Origin: JAAYCI01 sp031549285
Lineage (GTDB): Bacteria > Bacillota > Clostridia > Oscillospirales > Ruminococcaceae
Assembly (NCBI GenBank): GCA_031549285.1
Contig: JAVBPZ010000006.1
Span: 99,431-163,430 of the forward strand
Direction: 5' to 3'
Length of the DNA stretch: 64,000 nucleotides
The notes below the pieces were generated by a model. It had not been told where the DNA came from. It saw only the letters and a list, made by a program, of their open reading frames with translations, and searched no databases. The translations under genes were made by a program, and so were the position numbers. The first letter of the stretch is position 1. Each line of letters begins with the position of its first letter. Positions 1 through 9,106 of the stretch are shown here, piece by piece.

Positions 1-1135
1 TGAAGAATTCACCGGTATGGCGGCGGACATAGCCCGCGGCAGCCAGCTGCGCGGCGGCATAGTGCGCCTTAGCATAGCACTGGCGGGCGGCCTGTGCAAG
101 GCCTTCCGGGCCCATGGCCGCCAGATATACCGTGGCCGCCATGGCACACAGCGCCTGGTTGGTGCACACGCTGGAGGAAGCTTTTTCCCGGCGAATATGC
201 TGTTCGCGCGCCTGCAGTGTCAGCACGAAACACCGGCGGCCGTCGGCGTCGGTGGTTTCGCCCGCGATGCGCCCGGGCAAGCGGCGCATCAGTTCCGCAC
301 GGCAGGCAATGAACCCCAAATACGGCCCGCCGAAAGACAGCGGCAGGCCCAGTGGCTGCCCCTCGCCCACCGCGATATCCGCGCCCAGCGCCGCCGGGGT
401 TTGTAAGAGCCCCAGCGCAATGGGGTGACAGCCCAGTATCAGTTTTACACCGGCGGCGTGGCACGCGTCGGCCAGCGGGGCCACGTCCTCTATCACACCA
501 TAATAGTTTGGCGAGGGCAGGTATAAACAGGCCACCTGTGGCGACAACATTTCCTGCAGCGCGGCGAGGTCGGTTTTGCCGCTTGCCTGCGGCACCAGCG
601 CAAACGGTGCGCCGGCGCTGGCGGCATAGGTACGCATGACCGCGATGGTATCCGGGTGTGCGCTGGCCGCCACCAGCACGCCGGTGCGGGCGCGTTCCCG
701 GCACATGGCGGCTGCCTCGGCCGCGGCGGACGCACCGTCGTACAGCGAAGCATTGGACACATCCATGCCGGTCAGCGCGCAGACTTCGCTCTGGTACTCG
801 AAGATCATTTGCAGAATACCCTGGCTTATTTCCGCCTGGTACGGTGTGTACGCCGTGACAAAGCTTTCCTTCGCCACCACCTGTTTCACAATGGCCGGAA
901 TGTAATGCCGATATGCCCCCGCCCCACGGAAAATGGTTTGGAACACGGTGTTTTCCGCGGCAAACCCTTCCAGGATGCGGCGCACGGAATATTCACTTTT
1001 CCCGGCGGGCAACGCTAGCGTACCGGCGCGCAGCTGCGGCGGAATGTCCGCAAACAAATCCTCCATCTGCCGCATGCCAATGGCGTGCAGCATGTCCTGT
1101 TGCTGGGCCGGGGTGGCCGGAATATAACCGCCCAT
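1..1135 (-). CDS. gcvPA: Glycine dehydrogenase (decarboxylating) subunit 1, 3'-truncated by window edge
   Basis: Encodes the N-terminal half of the P-protein of the glycine cleavage system, which with subunit 2 decarboxylates glycine on pyridoxal phosphate and passes the aminomethyl group to GcvH. The first 378 residues are present; the usual length is about 440, so the C-terminus and probably gcvPB lie left of the window. The protein begins MGGYIPATPAQQQDML and contains the family stretches FTAYTPYQAEISQG-like (VTAYTPYQAEISQG) and SLYDGASAAAEAA, as well as the GEGQPLGLPLSFGGPYLG segment. The ATG at 1135 has a good AGGGAGG ribosome site. It is the third gene of a minus-strand operon behind gcvT and gcvH, separated from gcvH by 179 bases that contain a small hairpin. 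Identification is firm from sequence motifs and context. Confidence 0.95.
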   Translation of the reverse strand, partial: MGGYIPATPAQQQDMLHAIGMRQMEDLFADIPPQLRAGTLALPAGKSEYSVRRILEGFAAENTVFQTIFRGAGAYRHYIPAIVKQVVAKESFVTAYTPYQAEISQGILQMIFEYQSEVCALTGMDVSNASLYDGASAAAEAAAMCRERARTGVLVAASAHPDTIAVMRTYAASAGAPFALVPQASGKTDLAALQEMLSPQVACLYLPSPNYYGVIEDVAPLADACHAAGVKLILGCHPIALGLLQTPAALGADIAVGEGQPLGLPLSFGGPYLGFIACRAELMRRLPGRIAGETTDADGRRCFVLTLQAREQHIRREKASSSVCTNQALCAMAATVYLAAMGPEGLAQAARQCYAKAHYAAAQLAAAGYVRRHTGEFF

Positions 1136-1226
1136 TGCAGTACCTCCCTTGGGGTTCCGGTTTACTTTGGCACAAGCTGGGCACAGGCCAAACGCCTGCG
1201 CACAAATCTGCGTGCATACGCAAAAC

Positions 1227-1248
1227 AATCACATGTGCACCTGTGATT
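1227..1248 (-). other. Hairpin between gcvH and gcvPA
   Basis: The arms AATCACA and TGTGATT (1227-1233 and 1242-1248) enclose an 8-base GC-rich loop; on the minus strand the hairpin is followed by GTTTTG. It could be a weak terminator, a processing site that adjusts the ratio of gcvPA to gcvT/gcvH, or an operator. The rest of the 179-base gap shows nothing I recognise. Confidence 0.35.
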
Positions 1249-1314
1249 TAAATACCGATATGATGTACGGCGCCGCCTGTTGCTGCTACAAAAGGCTTGC
1301 CGGGCCAGGCCAGC

Positions 1315-1692
1315 CTACAGCGTCTCCAAAAACGCGCTGTAGGCGGCGGCGTCCATCAGGTCCGCCGGCAGGTCGGCGTTTTCCACTTCGATCATCCACG
1401 CGGCATAGCAGTCGGCGTTCAGCAGGGCGGCATCATCCAACAGCGCCTCGTTCGCCACCGTCACCGTACCGGATACCGGGCTGTACACGTCCGACACCGC
1501 CTTCACAGATTCCACATCCGCAAACGAAGCGCCCGCCGTCACGGCGTCGCCCGGGGCGGGCAGGTTCACAAATACCACGTCGCCCAGCTCTCCCTGGGCG
1601 TAATCGCTGATGCCCACCTGCGCGGTCCCCTCTCCGGTTTTCTTCACCCATTCGTGGGTTTTAGCGTACAGGCGGTCTTCTGGAATATTCAT
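1315..1692 (-). CDS. gcvH: Glycine cleavage system H protein
   Basis: A 125-residue lipoyl carrier protein that shuttles the methylamine group between the P- and T-proteins. The lipoylation site is the lysine in DVESVKAVSD, in the standard hairpin of the biotinyl/lipoyl fold, and the N-terminal YAKTHEWV stretch is characteristic. Length matches the family. The start has AAGGAG seven bases upstream. It lies 109 bases downstream of gcvT and upstream of gcvPA on the same strand, so it is probably cotranscribed from the promoter at 2919-2948. Confidence 0.97.
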   Translation of the reverse strand: MNIPEDRLYAKTHEWVKKTGEGTAQVGISDYAQGELGDVVFVNLPAPGDAVTAGASFADVESVKAVSDVYSPVSGTVTVANEALLDDAALLNADCYAAWMIEVENADLPADLMDAAAYSAFLETL

Positions 1693-1801
1693 GGTTTTTT
1701 CTCCTTCATAATGAAATATATCTTAAAATCGGGGACATCCGCCGGCGTAACGGACAATTTTTTTGTTTGCGTATATTTATGGTTGCAGGCCGTCGCACCG
1801 T

Positions 1802-2893
1802 TTACTTTTCCCGTTTGTAAAACGGCAGCTTCACCACCTCGGCGGTCAGCATGCGGCCACGCACATCCACCTGCAGCTGGCAGCCAACTTCCCGCGCGCC
1901 CACCGCTACCAGCGCCATGGCCCCGGCATACCCCACAAACGGCAGCTGTGTACCGGAGGTGACCCGGCCCACTTCCTGGCCGTCCTTGTATACAAGACAG
2001 CCTTCCCGCGCAATGCCCCGGTCCAGCATCTTCAGCCCGGTGCGGATACAGGCGGGCTCACGCCCCTCCAGCAGTGCTGTTTTGCCGATGAACGCCGCCT
2101 GCTTGTCCATATTTACGAACGAACCCAGGCCCGTCTCCCATGGGGTGATTTCCTCATTCATTTCATGCCCGTACAGCGGCATGGCGGCCTCCAGCCGCAG
2201 GGTATCCCGCGCGCCCAGGCCACAGGGCACCAGGCCGTCCTCCCGCCCGGCCGCCAGCAGCGCGTCCCACAGCCGGGGGGCGTCGGCGTTGGCGCAGTAT
2301 AATTCGAACCCGTCCTCTCCGGTGTAGCCGGTGCGCGAAACCAGGCACGGCACCCCGGCCACCAGCACCCGTGGGGTGAAGGTATATTTTTTCACCGGCA
2401 GCTTGTCCGCATCCGCCAGCCGCGAGAGAATCTCCAGCGCCTTCGGCCCCTGCAGCGCCAGCTCTGCCGTCTCCTCGCTCTCGTCGGTCATCTGCACATC
2501 GGTGGGCAGGCAGGCGGTAATCCACTCCACCACTTTTTCATGGTTTGCGGCGTTCACCACCAGCAAAAATGCGTCCTCCGCCTTTTTATATACAATTAAA
2601 TCATCCACAAAGCCGCCGCGTTCGTTGCACAGCGGACTGTACCGGCAGCCACCCGGCGCCAGGCCCTGCATGTCGTTGGTCAGCAGGTACTGCAGCAGCG
2701 CAAAGGCCCCCGCGCCGCGCAGCAAAATTTCCCCCATGTGGGAAACATCGAACAGGCCGGCCGCGCCGCGCACCGCCATGTGTTCTGCAATGACCCCGGT
2801 GGGATATTGTACCGGCATAAGATACCCGGCAAAGGGCACCATTTTTGCCCCCGCCGCCAGATGGTTTTTGTACAACGCTGTTGTTTTTTCCAT
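1802..2893 (-). CDS. gcvT: Aminomethyltransferase (glycine cleavage T protein)
   Basis: Transfers the methylene group from the H-protein aminomethyl arm to tetrahydrofolate, releasing ammonia. The 363 residues include FDVSHMGEI near position 50 and the SRTGYTGEDGFELY folate-site segment near 185-198, both hallmarks of GcvT. I place the start at the ATG at 2893 (MEKTTALYKNHL), with AGAGGTG nine bases upstream; a GTG at 2905 is in frame but would touch the ribosome site. First gene of the operon. The leader from the predicted promoter is only about 20 bases, so there is no room for a glycine riboswitch, unlike many gcv operons of Bacillota. Confidence 0.97.
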   Translation of the reverse strand: MEKTTALYKNHLAAGAKMVPFAGYLMPVQYPTGVIAEHMAVRGAAGLFDVSHMGEILLRGAGAFALLQYLLTNDMQGLAPGGCRYSPLCNERGGFVDDLIVYKKAEDAFLLVVNAANHEKVVEWITACLPTDVQMTDESEETAELALQGPKALEILSRLADADKLPVKKYTFTPRVLVAGVPCLVSRTGYTGEDGFELYCANADAPRLWDALLAAGREDGLVPCGLGARDTLRLEAAMPLYGHEMNEEITPWETGLGSFVNMDKQAAFIGKTALLEGREPACIRTGLKMLDRGIAREGCLVYKDGQEVGRVTSGTQLPFVGYAGAMALVAVGAREVGCQLQVDVRGRMLTAEVVKLPFYKREK

Positions 2894-2918
2894 GCTGCGC
2901 AACACCTCTTTAGGTTGA

Positions 2919-2948
2919 ATTGTAGCGTGCCCGGCAAGGCTTTGTCAA
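2919..2948 (-). promoter_or_regulatory. Promoter of the gcvTH-PA operon
   Basis: On the minus strand a perfect -35 box TTGACA (2948-2943) and a -10 box TACAAT (2924-2919) are separated by 18 bases. Transcription would start about 20 bases before the gcvT ATG. Confidence 0.75.
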
Positions 2949-2996
2949 GGTGGTGCGGCGCGCGGTGCAAACGGGCAAAAATTGCACCGTTTACCC

Positions 2997-3025
2997 TTGA
3001 CATTTTGCGCCGTATACTATAAATT
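2997..3025 (+). promoter_or_regulatory. Promoter of tRNA-Ala
   Basis: TTGACA at 2997-3002 is followed, after 15 to 17 bases, by TATAAATT at 3018-3025. It faces the tRNA gene that begins at 3082 and lies back to back with the gcvT promoter. Confidence 0.65.
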
Positions 3026-3081
3026 AGTAAGGTAACTGCTGTGCACGGCGGCTGTACCGTTCCGTGGCGGCAGGCGCACAT

Positions 3082-3157
<76 letters not shown>

Positions 3158-3159
3158 GA

Positions 3160-3195
3160 ACCACCTTACTAGTTAATTCAAGTAAGGTGGTTTTT
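3160..3195 (+). terminator. Terminator of tRNA-Ala
   Basis: An 11-base perfect stem ACCACCTTACT/AGTAAGGTGGT with a 10-base loop, followed by a T run, begins three bases after the tRNA CCA end. Confidence 0.9.
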
Positions 3196-3197
3196 AT

Positions 3198-3509
3198 GTT
3201 TTAAAACCCCTTATGCTAAAATATCCAAAGCGTCTGCCGCCGACAGCAAAGCGATTTTTGGGCGATGAACGAAAACGTTCATCAACTGCAGGCGAAAACA
3301 ATACGAGGTATGTCACCCGACGTTTCCCGCATGCGGCGCCGGGGAAATTTACGACAAATTTTGCGATTCGATGTCCCACCGGTGGTGCGAATGTGGTATA
3401 ATCATTTTTAACCTTTATAAAGCATTTTTTACAGCCTTGCCGCACCCGCGGCGGCAGGACAAAAATTGCCGCAGATGTTTTTGCCGGCGATCTGGAAAAG
3501 GAGAAACAG
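3198..3509 (+). other. Intergenic leader of the FIST gene
   Basis: About 310 bases without a credible gene. An extended -10 box (TGG-TATAAT, 3394-3402) lies about 107 bases before the next start, without a clear -35 box. I see no riboswitch and no repeat. A minus-strand open frame across it has no family features and is treated as chance. Confidence 0.4.
3394..3402 (+). promoter_or_regulatory. Extended -10 box upstream of the FIST gene
   Basis: TGG-TATAAT with no convincing -35 box. The same TGTGGTATAAT sequence forms the -10 region of the giant surface protein gene. Confidence 0.45.
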
Positions 3510-4664
3510 ATGATACAGATGTACACGGCGCGTACCGCCGAGGTGGACGCGATAGAAGAAGCGATTGCGGAAATTAAAGGCCAGATCGATTTTTCAGTAC
3601 TGAAAAAGCACGCCGGCGGCCTGCTGTTCTGCCATATGGATTTTGTGGACAGTGGCATGGTGGCCGCCCTGTGCGAGGCGCTGCCCTTCCCGGTGATCGG
3701 CATGACCTCCATGGCCAGCGCGGACGAACACGGTTACAGCCTGTTCGACCTGACACTGACGGTGCTGACCAGCGACGAAGTGCGCTTTACGGTGGGCATG
3801 ACCCAGGGCATAGACCACGACAACTATCAAAAGGAAATAGACACGCTGTATGCGGAAATGCGCGCCAGCGTGAACGACGACCCAGCGCTAATTTTCACCT
3901 TCATGCCGTATATTCGGGATGTGGCAGGGTACGAGGTGGTCGCGGCCATGGACATTGCCTGCGGCGGCATTCCCCTGTGGGGCTCCATCACAAACAACAT
4001 GGATTTTAACTATGAAACGGTGCAGACTATCTGCAACGGAGAAGCACGGCGCGCGGGGCTGGCCATGATGCTCCTGAACGGGCCGGTGGAGCCAAAGTTT
4101 ATTGTTTCTTCGCTGCCGGAGCGGAATATTGCAAACAACAGGGCTATCATTACCGAAAGCGACGGCGCCATTTTACGCGGGATTAACGACATGCCGGTGC
4201 TGGAGTACCTGGCCAACATCGGGCTTATCATCAACAAAGAGAACATTACCACCACCCCGCTGATGATTTACTACGATGAGGCCGAGGCACCGGTAGCGCT
4301 GGGCTTTTACACGCTGTTTGAGGATGGCTCGGTGCTGACCGGCGGGGAGATGCCGGTGGGCACATCGTTTGCTGTGGGCAGCATAGACGCACAGGGTATT
4401 TTCGAGTCCGCGGAGGAAGGCCTGGAGGAGATAGAAGCGGTAAAAGACCGCGGGGCCACCCTGCTGCTGCCGTGCGTCACACGGTATATTATGCTGGCGC
4501 CGGACCAGGAAAGCGAACTGCGCCTGATAGAAGAGCGCCTTACCGCTACCGGAAAGCCGTTTATGATGGGGTATTCCGGCGGGGAAATATGCCCGATGAT
4601 GGGCGCGGACGGAAAGCTGCACAACCGGTTCCACAACTATACCTTCTGTGCGTGCCTGCTGTAA
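3510..4664 (+). CDS. FIST N- and C-domain sensory protein
   Basis: A 384-residue soluble protein with the FIST layout: an N-terminal FIST domain (about 15-210; FCHMDFVDS, GMTSMASADEHG) and a C-terminal FIST_C domain (about 225-380) ending in the typical GYSGGEICPM...LHNRFHNYT block. FIST proteins are predicted cytoplasmic small-ligand sensors, often for amino acids or their derivatives, encoded beside kinases and cyclases. There is no signal peptide or membrane segment. The start has AAAGGAG eight bases upstream. It precedes two hybrid histidine kinases on the same strand, the first only 130 bases downstream, so it may present a ligand to that kinase; this link is inferred. Ligand unknown. 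Confidence 0.9.
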   Translation: MIQMYTARTAEVDAIEEAIAEIKGQIDFSVLKKHAGGLLFCHMDFVDSGMVAALCEALPFPVIGMTSMASADEHGYSLFDLTLTVLTSDEVRFTVGMTQGIDHDNYQKEIDTLYAEMRASVNDDPALIFTFMPYIRDVAGYEVVAAMDIACGGIPLWGSITNNMDFNYETVQTICNGEARRAGLAMMLLNGPVEPKFIVSSLPERNIANNRAIITESDGAILRGINDMPVLEYLANIGLIINKENITTTPLMIYYDEAEAPVALGFYTLFEDGSVLTGGEMPVGTSFAVGSIDAQGIFESAEEGLEEIEAVKDRGATLLLPCVTRYIMLAPDQESELRLIEERLTATGKPFMMGYSGGEICPMMGADGKLHNRFHNYTFCACLL

Positions 4665-4794
4665 GAAAATTTTGTTTTCACTTCCCGCTGGGTAGCGTAC
4701 AACTCCATTTTGCCGGGGCGCCGGCGAACCATACGGCAGTTCACGTAACACCAATGCAACCGTTATTATTGAAACAAAAGGGGGTGCCTGTGCC

Positions 4795-6519
4795 ATGGAC
4801 GAAAAACAGCAAATGAACCAGGAAAACAGCAGCACGGCACCCGAGGCAGCCCAGCTGGCGCGCGAAAATCGCAGGCTGCAACGGGAAATTTCCCGCCTGA
4901 ACAACGCCATAACACAGGAAAAGCTGGCGTCTACCACACTGCTGAACCAGCAAAAGGCTAGTACCTTCATCCAGCGGGAACGGGAGCGGTACCTGGCGCT
5001 GCTGTTGGCGAACTCCCCCAGTATAATCCTGTTTTTGAACAACACCCAGCGTGTGGAATTTTGTACAGAATATTTTGTGAACAAAGCCGGGTTTGCGGAC
5101 GCAACCAATGTCCTGGGGCACACCTGTGCGGAGCTGCTGTCCCCGTTTTTGGATGCCGACACCGCGCGGGAGCTACAGGGGCACATTCGCAATGTGCTGA
5201 CGACAAACGCCCCGCATGTTTTTGATGTCACGTTCTATTTTGACCCGCAGGGCGACCCGGAGGATTTTTCCGGCCTGCTGGTCCCCATGAAAGACGAACA
5301 GCAGCACACCAACGGCGTGATGCTGATGTTCCACGACATAACCGACCTGAAGCGTTCCCGCGAGGAGGCGCTGGCCGCCAGTACCGCCAAAAGCACCTTC
5401 CTGTCCAACATGAGCCACGAAATACGCACCCCCATGAATGCCATCATCGGCATGACCGCCATAGGCAAAGCGGAAAAGACCCTGGCGGGAAAAGACTATG
5501 CGTTTGAAAAAATAGAGACCGCCTCCAACCACCTGCTGGGGGTCATCAACGATATTTTGGATATTTCGAAGATTGAATCCGGCAAAATGGAGCTATCCTG
5601 CGTCCGTTTTAATTTCGTCCATATGATGAACCGGGCTATCAGCGTTGTGTCGCTGAAAATGCAGGAAAAGCACCAGCGGTTCACCGTACAGCTAGACCCG
5701 GAAATTCCTGAATTTCTGTTTGGGGACGACCTGCGCCTGGCACAGGTCGTAACCAATATTCTTTCCAACGCGTCCAAGTTTACGCCGGAGGGCGGCGAAA
5801 TTACCCTGTATGCGGCGCTGCAATGCAAAACGGAGGACAGCTGTGTCCTGCGCATGGAGGTGCAGGATTCCGGTATTGGTATTTCCGAAGAGGAGCAAAG
5901 CAAGCTGTTCACCATTTTTCAGCAGGCCCAGGCAGGCACCGCGCGCAGGTTTGGCGGCAGCGGGTTGGGGCTGGTCATCTCCAAACGCATACTGGAAATG
6001 ATGGACGGCGACATACTGGTGGAAAGCCAGCCGGGCAATGGGTCGCGGTTTTTCTTCACGGCCGCCCTTGCCATTCCGGACCAGGAAAAACCGGCGGATA
6101 CCGCCAAGATGGAGGGAACCAGCGCCCAAGAGTATGATTTTTCCGGCAAGGTCTTGCTGCTGGTGGACGACATTGATATTAACCTGGAGATTATTCAGGC
6201 GCTGCTGGCGCCCACCAATATCACCATAGACACGGCAAAAGATGGGCGCCAGGCGTTGGACGCCTTTGCCGCAGACCCCGCGCGGTATGATGTGATTTTG
6301 ATGGACGTGCAGATGCCTGAGGTGGACGGGCTGGAAGCCACCCGCAGGATCCGCGCGTTGGCATCGCCCCAGGCCGCGGCGGTTCCCATTATTGCCATGA
6401 CGGCGAACGTGTTCCGAGAAGATATTGAGAGCTGCCTGCGGGCGGGAATGAACGATCATTTGGGGAAGCCTATCGTGCTGGCGGATATTCTGGCGATGCT
6501 GTCCCGTTACCTGCGCTGA
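4795..6519 (+). CDS. Soluble PAS hybrid sensor histidine kinase with receiver domain
   Basis: A 574-residue cytoplasmic kinase with no membrane segment. Order: coiled-coil start (about 15-65), PAS-like domain (about 66-185, ending DITDLKRS), HisKA with the phospho-acceptor His208 in SNMSHEIRTPMNAIIGMT, an ATPase domain with N box (TNILSNASKF), G1 (DSGIGI) and G2 (FGGSGLGL), and a C-terminal receiver domain (about 450-570) with Asp504 in ILMDVQMP and a conserved lysine in HLGKPI. It should autophosphorylate and pass phosphate to its own receiver; no HPt domain or stand-alone regulator is seen nearby, so the output partner is elsewhere. With no transmembrane sensor it must read an internal signal, fitting the FIST protein upstream. 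The ATG follows AGGGGG at a long spacing. Confidence 0.93.
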   Translation: MDEKQQMNQENSSTAPEAAQLARENRRLQREISRLNNAITQEKLASTTLLNQQKASTFIQRERERYLALLLANSPSIILFLNNTQRVEFCTEYFVNKAGFADATNVLGHTCAELLSPFLDADTARELQGHIRNVLTTNAPHVFDVTFYFDPQGDPEDFSGLLVPMKDEQQHTNGVMLMFHDITDLKRSREEALAASTAKSTFLSNMSHEIRTPMNAIIGMTAIGKAEKTLAGKDYAFEKIETASNHLLGVINDILDISKIESGKMELSCVRFNFVHMMNRAISVVSLKMQEKHQRFTVQLDPEIPEFLFGDDLRLAQVVTNILSNASKFTPEGGEITLYAALQCKTEDSCVLRMEVQDSGIGISEEEQSKLFTIFQQAQAGTARRFGGSGLGLVISKRILEMMDGDILVESQPGNGSRFFFTAALAIPDQEKPADTAKMEGTSAQEYDFSGKVLLLVDDIDINLEIIQALLAPTNITIDTAKDGRQALDAFAADPARYDVILMDVQMPEVDGLEATRRIRALASPQAAAVPIIAMTANVFREDIESCLRAGMNDHLGKPIVLADILAMLSRYLR

Positions 6520-6541
6520 TACTGGCTGCCGTTACACTTTT

Positions 6542-6580
6542 CCACACCACGTATGTACACAGTGGTGTGGTTTTGTTTTT
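6542..6580 (+). terminator. Terminator after the first hybrid kinase
   Basis: A perfect 9-base stem CCACACCAC/GTGGTGTGG with an 11-base loop is followed by TTTTGTTTTT. It separates the two kinase genes into different transcripts. Confidence 0.85.
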
Positions 6581-6607
6581 GGGTGGCGGCAGCAGCGGGG
6601 TTTTTCG

Positions 6608-6636
6608 TTGAAAAACCCTGTCCAATATGGTAAATT
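6608..6636 (+). promoter_or_regulatory. Probable promoter of the second hybrid kinase
   Basis: TTGAAA (6608-6613), 17 bases, TAAATT (6631-6636). The -35 box overlaps the right arm of a small inverted repeat, GGGTTTTTC/GAAAAACCC (about 6598-6618), which could bind a regulator. Confidence 0.5.
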
Positions 6637-6686
6637 AATCTTATCCACCCGCACACACGGCGGGAAATCCCCGCAAGGAAAGAGGT

Positions 6687-8936
6687 ATGATGAAACAATT
6701 TTGGGGCCGCGTGAAGAACAAATATTTTGATCCCTCCTACCCTGTTGAATACCGTGTCACTATGATTTTTGTTATCATAGCGTATTTGATTTCCATATTA
6801 TCCGCCACCACCAACACCCTGCTGCAAAAAGGGGTGATGGGCATTGTGTTCCAGTGGGTGTTCATTGCGGTGATGACCCTGTTTTTATTTTTCCCCAGCC
6901 GCCTGCAAACGGTGTTTTTCCGGCCTATCGTTCTCTTGGTCACCTTTGTGTATATCCCGTTCCTGTTCACCCAAACGGCAGGGTACGACGGCACCGCCCT
7001 GTTTTTCTCCATCATCGGCATTTTTGTTTTGTCGGTTGCTTTTAAAGGCATTGCCCGCAACCTGCTGCTGGTCGGCAATATACTGGAGCTGGTGGCGCTG
7101 TGCGTTTTTCAGTACCTTCGGCCAGATTTAATTGTCCCGCACGGCAACGAACAGGCAAAACTGGTGGATTTGCTGGTGGCGCTTATCCTGACGCTGACCG
7201 CCATGTCTATCTTGTCGGTGTATATTATTGATGCCCTGCGCAAGGGGTACGAAACCACCAAAAGCGTGCTGGTGGAGCTTACGGAAAAAAACGAGAAACT
7301 GGCCGAGATTTCCCGCATGTTCCTGAACCTGGACAACAACGAGGATATGATCCGCAAATCCATGGACCTGACCGGTTCCTTCCTTAGCTGCGACCGGCTG
7401 GTGTTTTGGGAGGCGGACACGGCCGGCCAGCAGTTGCGTCCTCTGTATGAATGGGACAAAGGCCATTTGGTGGGGCCCGGCGGCGCGGCGGTGGATTTTC
7501 GCCCGGGAACCTATTGTTACGACCGGTTCATTGCAGACAAGCTGCCCTATGCGAAGGACGGCCCGGAAGACGCGGCCACCCTTTCGGTACCGGTATATAC
7601 CGAGCGGGAATTCTGGGGCGTGATAGAATATATTCATAGCACACCGGCGCCCTGGTCCGACAGCGACGTGCAACTGGCAATACTGCTTACCGGGGTGTAC
7701 GCCTCATTTTTTGGCCGGCTGGAGGCGGAAGCCACCCTGCTGAAGGCAAAGGAGGCGGCGGAGGCGGCCAACCGCGCCAAAACCAGCTTCCTGTCCAACA
7801 TGAGCCACGAAATACGCACCCCCATGAACGCTATCATTGGCATGACCCACATTGGCCTGGCCACCACCAGCACAGAGGATGCCAACCGCTGCCTGCGCAA
7901 TATAGAGACCTCTTCTGTGCAGCTACTGGGCATCATAAACGACATTCTGGATATCTCCAAAATAGAGTCCGGGAAAATCACCCTGGAAAACGGGCGGTTT
8001 GGTTTCACCAAAATGCTGGATGACACGGTGGGGCTGGTGGCCGCCGCCGCTGAAAAGAAACACCTGCAGCTGCAGGTACTGCTGGGCGACGGGCTGGAAG
8101 AGGATTTTGTGGGGGATGAGCTGCGGCTGTCGCAGGTGTTGACCAACCTGCTGTCCAACGCCATTAAGTTCACGCCGGAGGATGGAAATATCACCCTGCG
8201 GGCCAGCCTGCTGGGGGTTGCGGACGAAACGGCCCGGGTACGCATCTCGGTGCAGGACGACGGCATTGGCATAGATGCAGAACAGCTGAGCCGCATCTTT
8301 TCCGCCTTTGAGCAGGCGGACAACAGCATCACCCGGAAGTTTGGCGGCACCGGCCTGGGCCTGCCTATTTCCAAAAGCCTGGTGGAGCAGATGGGCGGGC
8401 AGATTTTGGTGCAGTCCACACCGGGAAAAGGTTCTGATTTTGCGATAGAAATCCCCTTGCGCCTGGCGGGGCCGCAGGACGCCCCCCGGGCAGGTGCGGC
8501 GCCAACGGCTGCCGCAGGTGCCGCTGCCGTGCCTCCACCGGACTTTTCCGGCATACACATGCTGATGGCGGAGGATGTGGAAATAAACCAGCTGGTGGTG
8601 ATGGCGCTGCTGGAAAACACCGGCATTCAGATAGACGTTGCCGCCGATGGCAACGAGGCGGTGGAGATGTTCCGCCGGCACCCGGACAAATATGATATCA
8701 TCCTGATGGATATACAAATGCCGGTCATGGATGGCCTGGAAGCAACCCAAACCATTCGCGCCCTGCCGCTGCCGCAGGCAAAACGCGTTCCCATCGTGGC
8801 CATGACCGCGAATGTCTTTACCGAGGACGTGCAGCGGTGCCTTTCCGCCGGCATGGACGGCCACCTGGGCAAGCCGGTGGAAATAGACAAAGCCATCAAG
8901 ATGATTCAGCAGCTGACCGGCGATGCCGCAAAATGA
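6687..8936 (+). CDS. Membrane-bound GAF hybrid sensor histidine kinase with receiver domain
   Basis: A 749-residue kinase anchored by five or six hydrophobic segments (about 22-190), followed by a short coiled coil, a GAF-type sensor domain (about 225-350; SCDRLVFWEAD, LSVPVYTEREFWGVIEYI), HisKA with His374 in the same SNMSHEIRTPMNAIIGMT motif as its neighbour, an ATPase domain (TNLLSNAIKF, DDGIGI, FGGTGLGLPIS), an Ala/Pro linker, and a receiver domain with Asp675 in ILMDIQMP. The two kinases share near-identical DNA around the HisKA box but different sensor halves, which suggests duplication followed by sensor exchange. AAGGAAAG lies seven bases before the first of two adjacent ATG codons. 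Output partner and signal are unknown. Confidence 0.93.
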   Translation: MMKQFWGRVKNKYFDPSYPVEYRVTMIFVIIAYLISILSATTNTLLQKGVMGIVFQWVFIAVMTLFLFFPSRLQTVFFRPIVLLVTFVYIPFLFTQTAGYDGTALFFSIIGIFVLSVAFKGIARNLLLVGNILELVALCVFQYLRPDLIVPHGNEQAKLVDLLVALILTLTAMSILSVYIIDALRKGYETTKSVLVELTEKNEKLAEISRMFLNLDNNEDMIRKSMDLTGSFLSCDRLVFWEADTAGQQLRPLYEWDKGHLVGPGGAAVDFRPGTYCYDRFIADKLPYAKDGPEDAATLSVPVYTEREFWGVIEYIHSTPAPWSDSDVQLAILLTGVYASFFGRLEAEATLLKAKEAAEAANRAKTSFLSNMSHEIRTPMNAIIGMTHIGLATTSTEDANRCLRNIETSSVQLLGIINDILDISKIESGKITLENGRFGFTKMLDDTVGLVAAAAEKKHLQLQVLLGDGLEEDFVGDELRLSQVLTNLLSNAIKFTPEDGNITLRASLLGVADETARVRISVQDDGIGIDAEQLSRIFSAFEQADNSITRKFGGTGLGLPISKSLVEQMGGQILVQSTPGKGSDFAIEIPLRLAGPQDAPRAGAAPTAAAGAAAVPPPDFSGIHMLMAEDVEINQLVVMALLENTGIQIDVAADGNEAVEMFRRHPDKYDIILMDIQMPVMDGLEATQTIRALPLPQAKRVPIVAMTANVFTEDVQRCLSAGMDGHLGKPVEIDKAIKMIQQLTGDAAK

Positions 8937-9030
8937 CCGGCAGTATGGCAGGGCGTAAAAAACGTGTCCCTGCGGCGTATATCATTTGGCTCCCAAACAG
9001 CTGGGTTATGGAAAGCAAATTAAACCCTAC

Positions 9031-9072
9031 CAAAAACAAACGGCCGCCCCACACAAAATGGGCGACCGTTGA
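9031..9072. terminator. Bidirectional terminator between convergent genes
   Basis: Stem AACGGCCGCCC/GGGCGACCGTT (9039-9049 and 9060-9070, one mismatch). A T run on each side, as read on the respective strand, fits termination of the kinase gene (plus) and of the heptad-repeat gene (minus). Confidence 0.75.
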
Positions 9073-9106
9073 CTTTTGATTGTATTTTGCGGGGCGACAA
9101 ACCAAA

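Noticed and set aside
69..704. Minus-strand open frame of 211 codons at the left edge
   Set aside because: It is an out-of-frame shadow of gcvPA, whose real frame is open to the window edge.
2894..2996. Glycine riboswitch upstream of gcvT
   Set aside because: The predicted leader is only about 20 bases and none of the glycine aptamer core sequence is present.
3194..3712. 172-codon minus-strand open frame at the start of the FIST gene
   Set aside because: Shadow of the FIST coding region with no motif; the plus-strand gene has clear domain matches.
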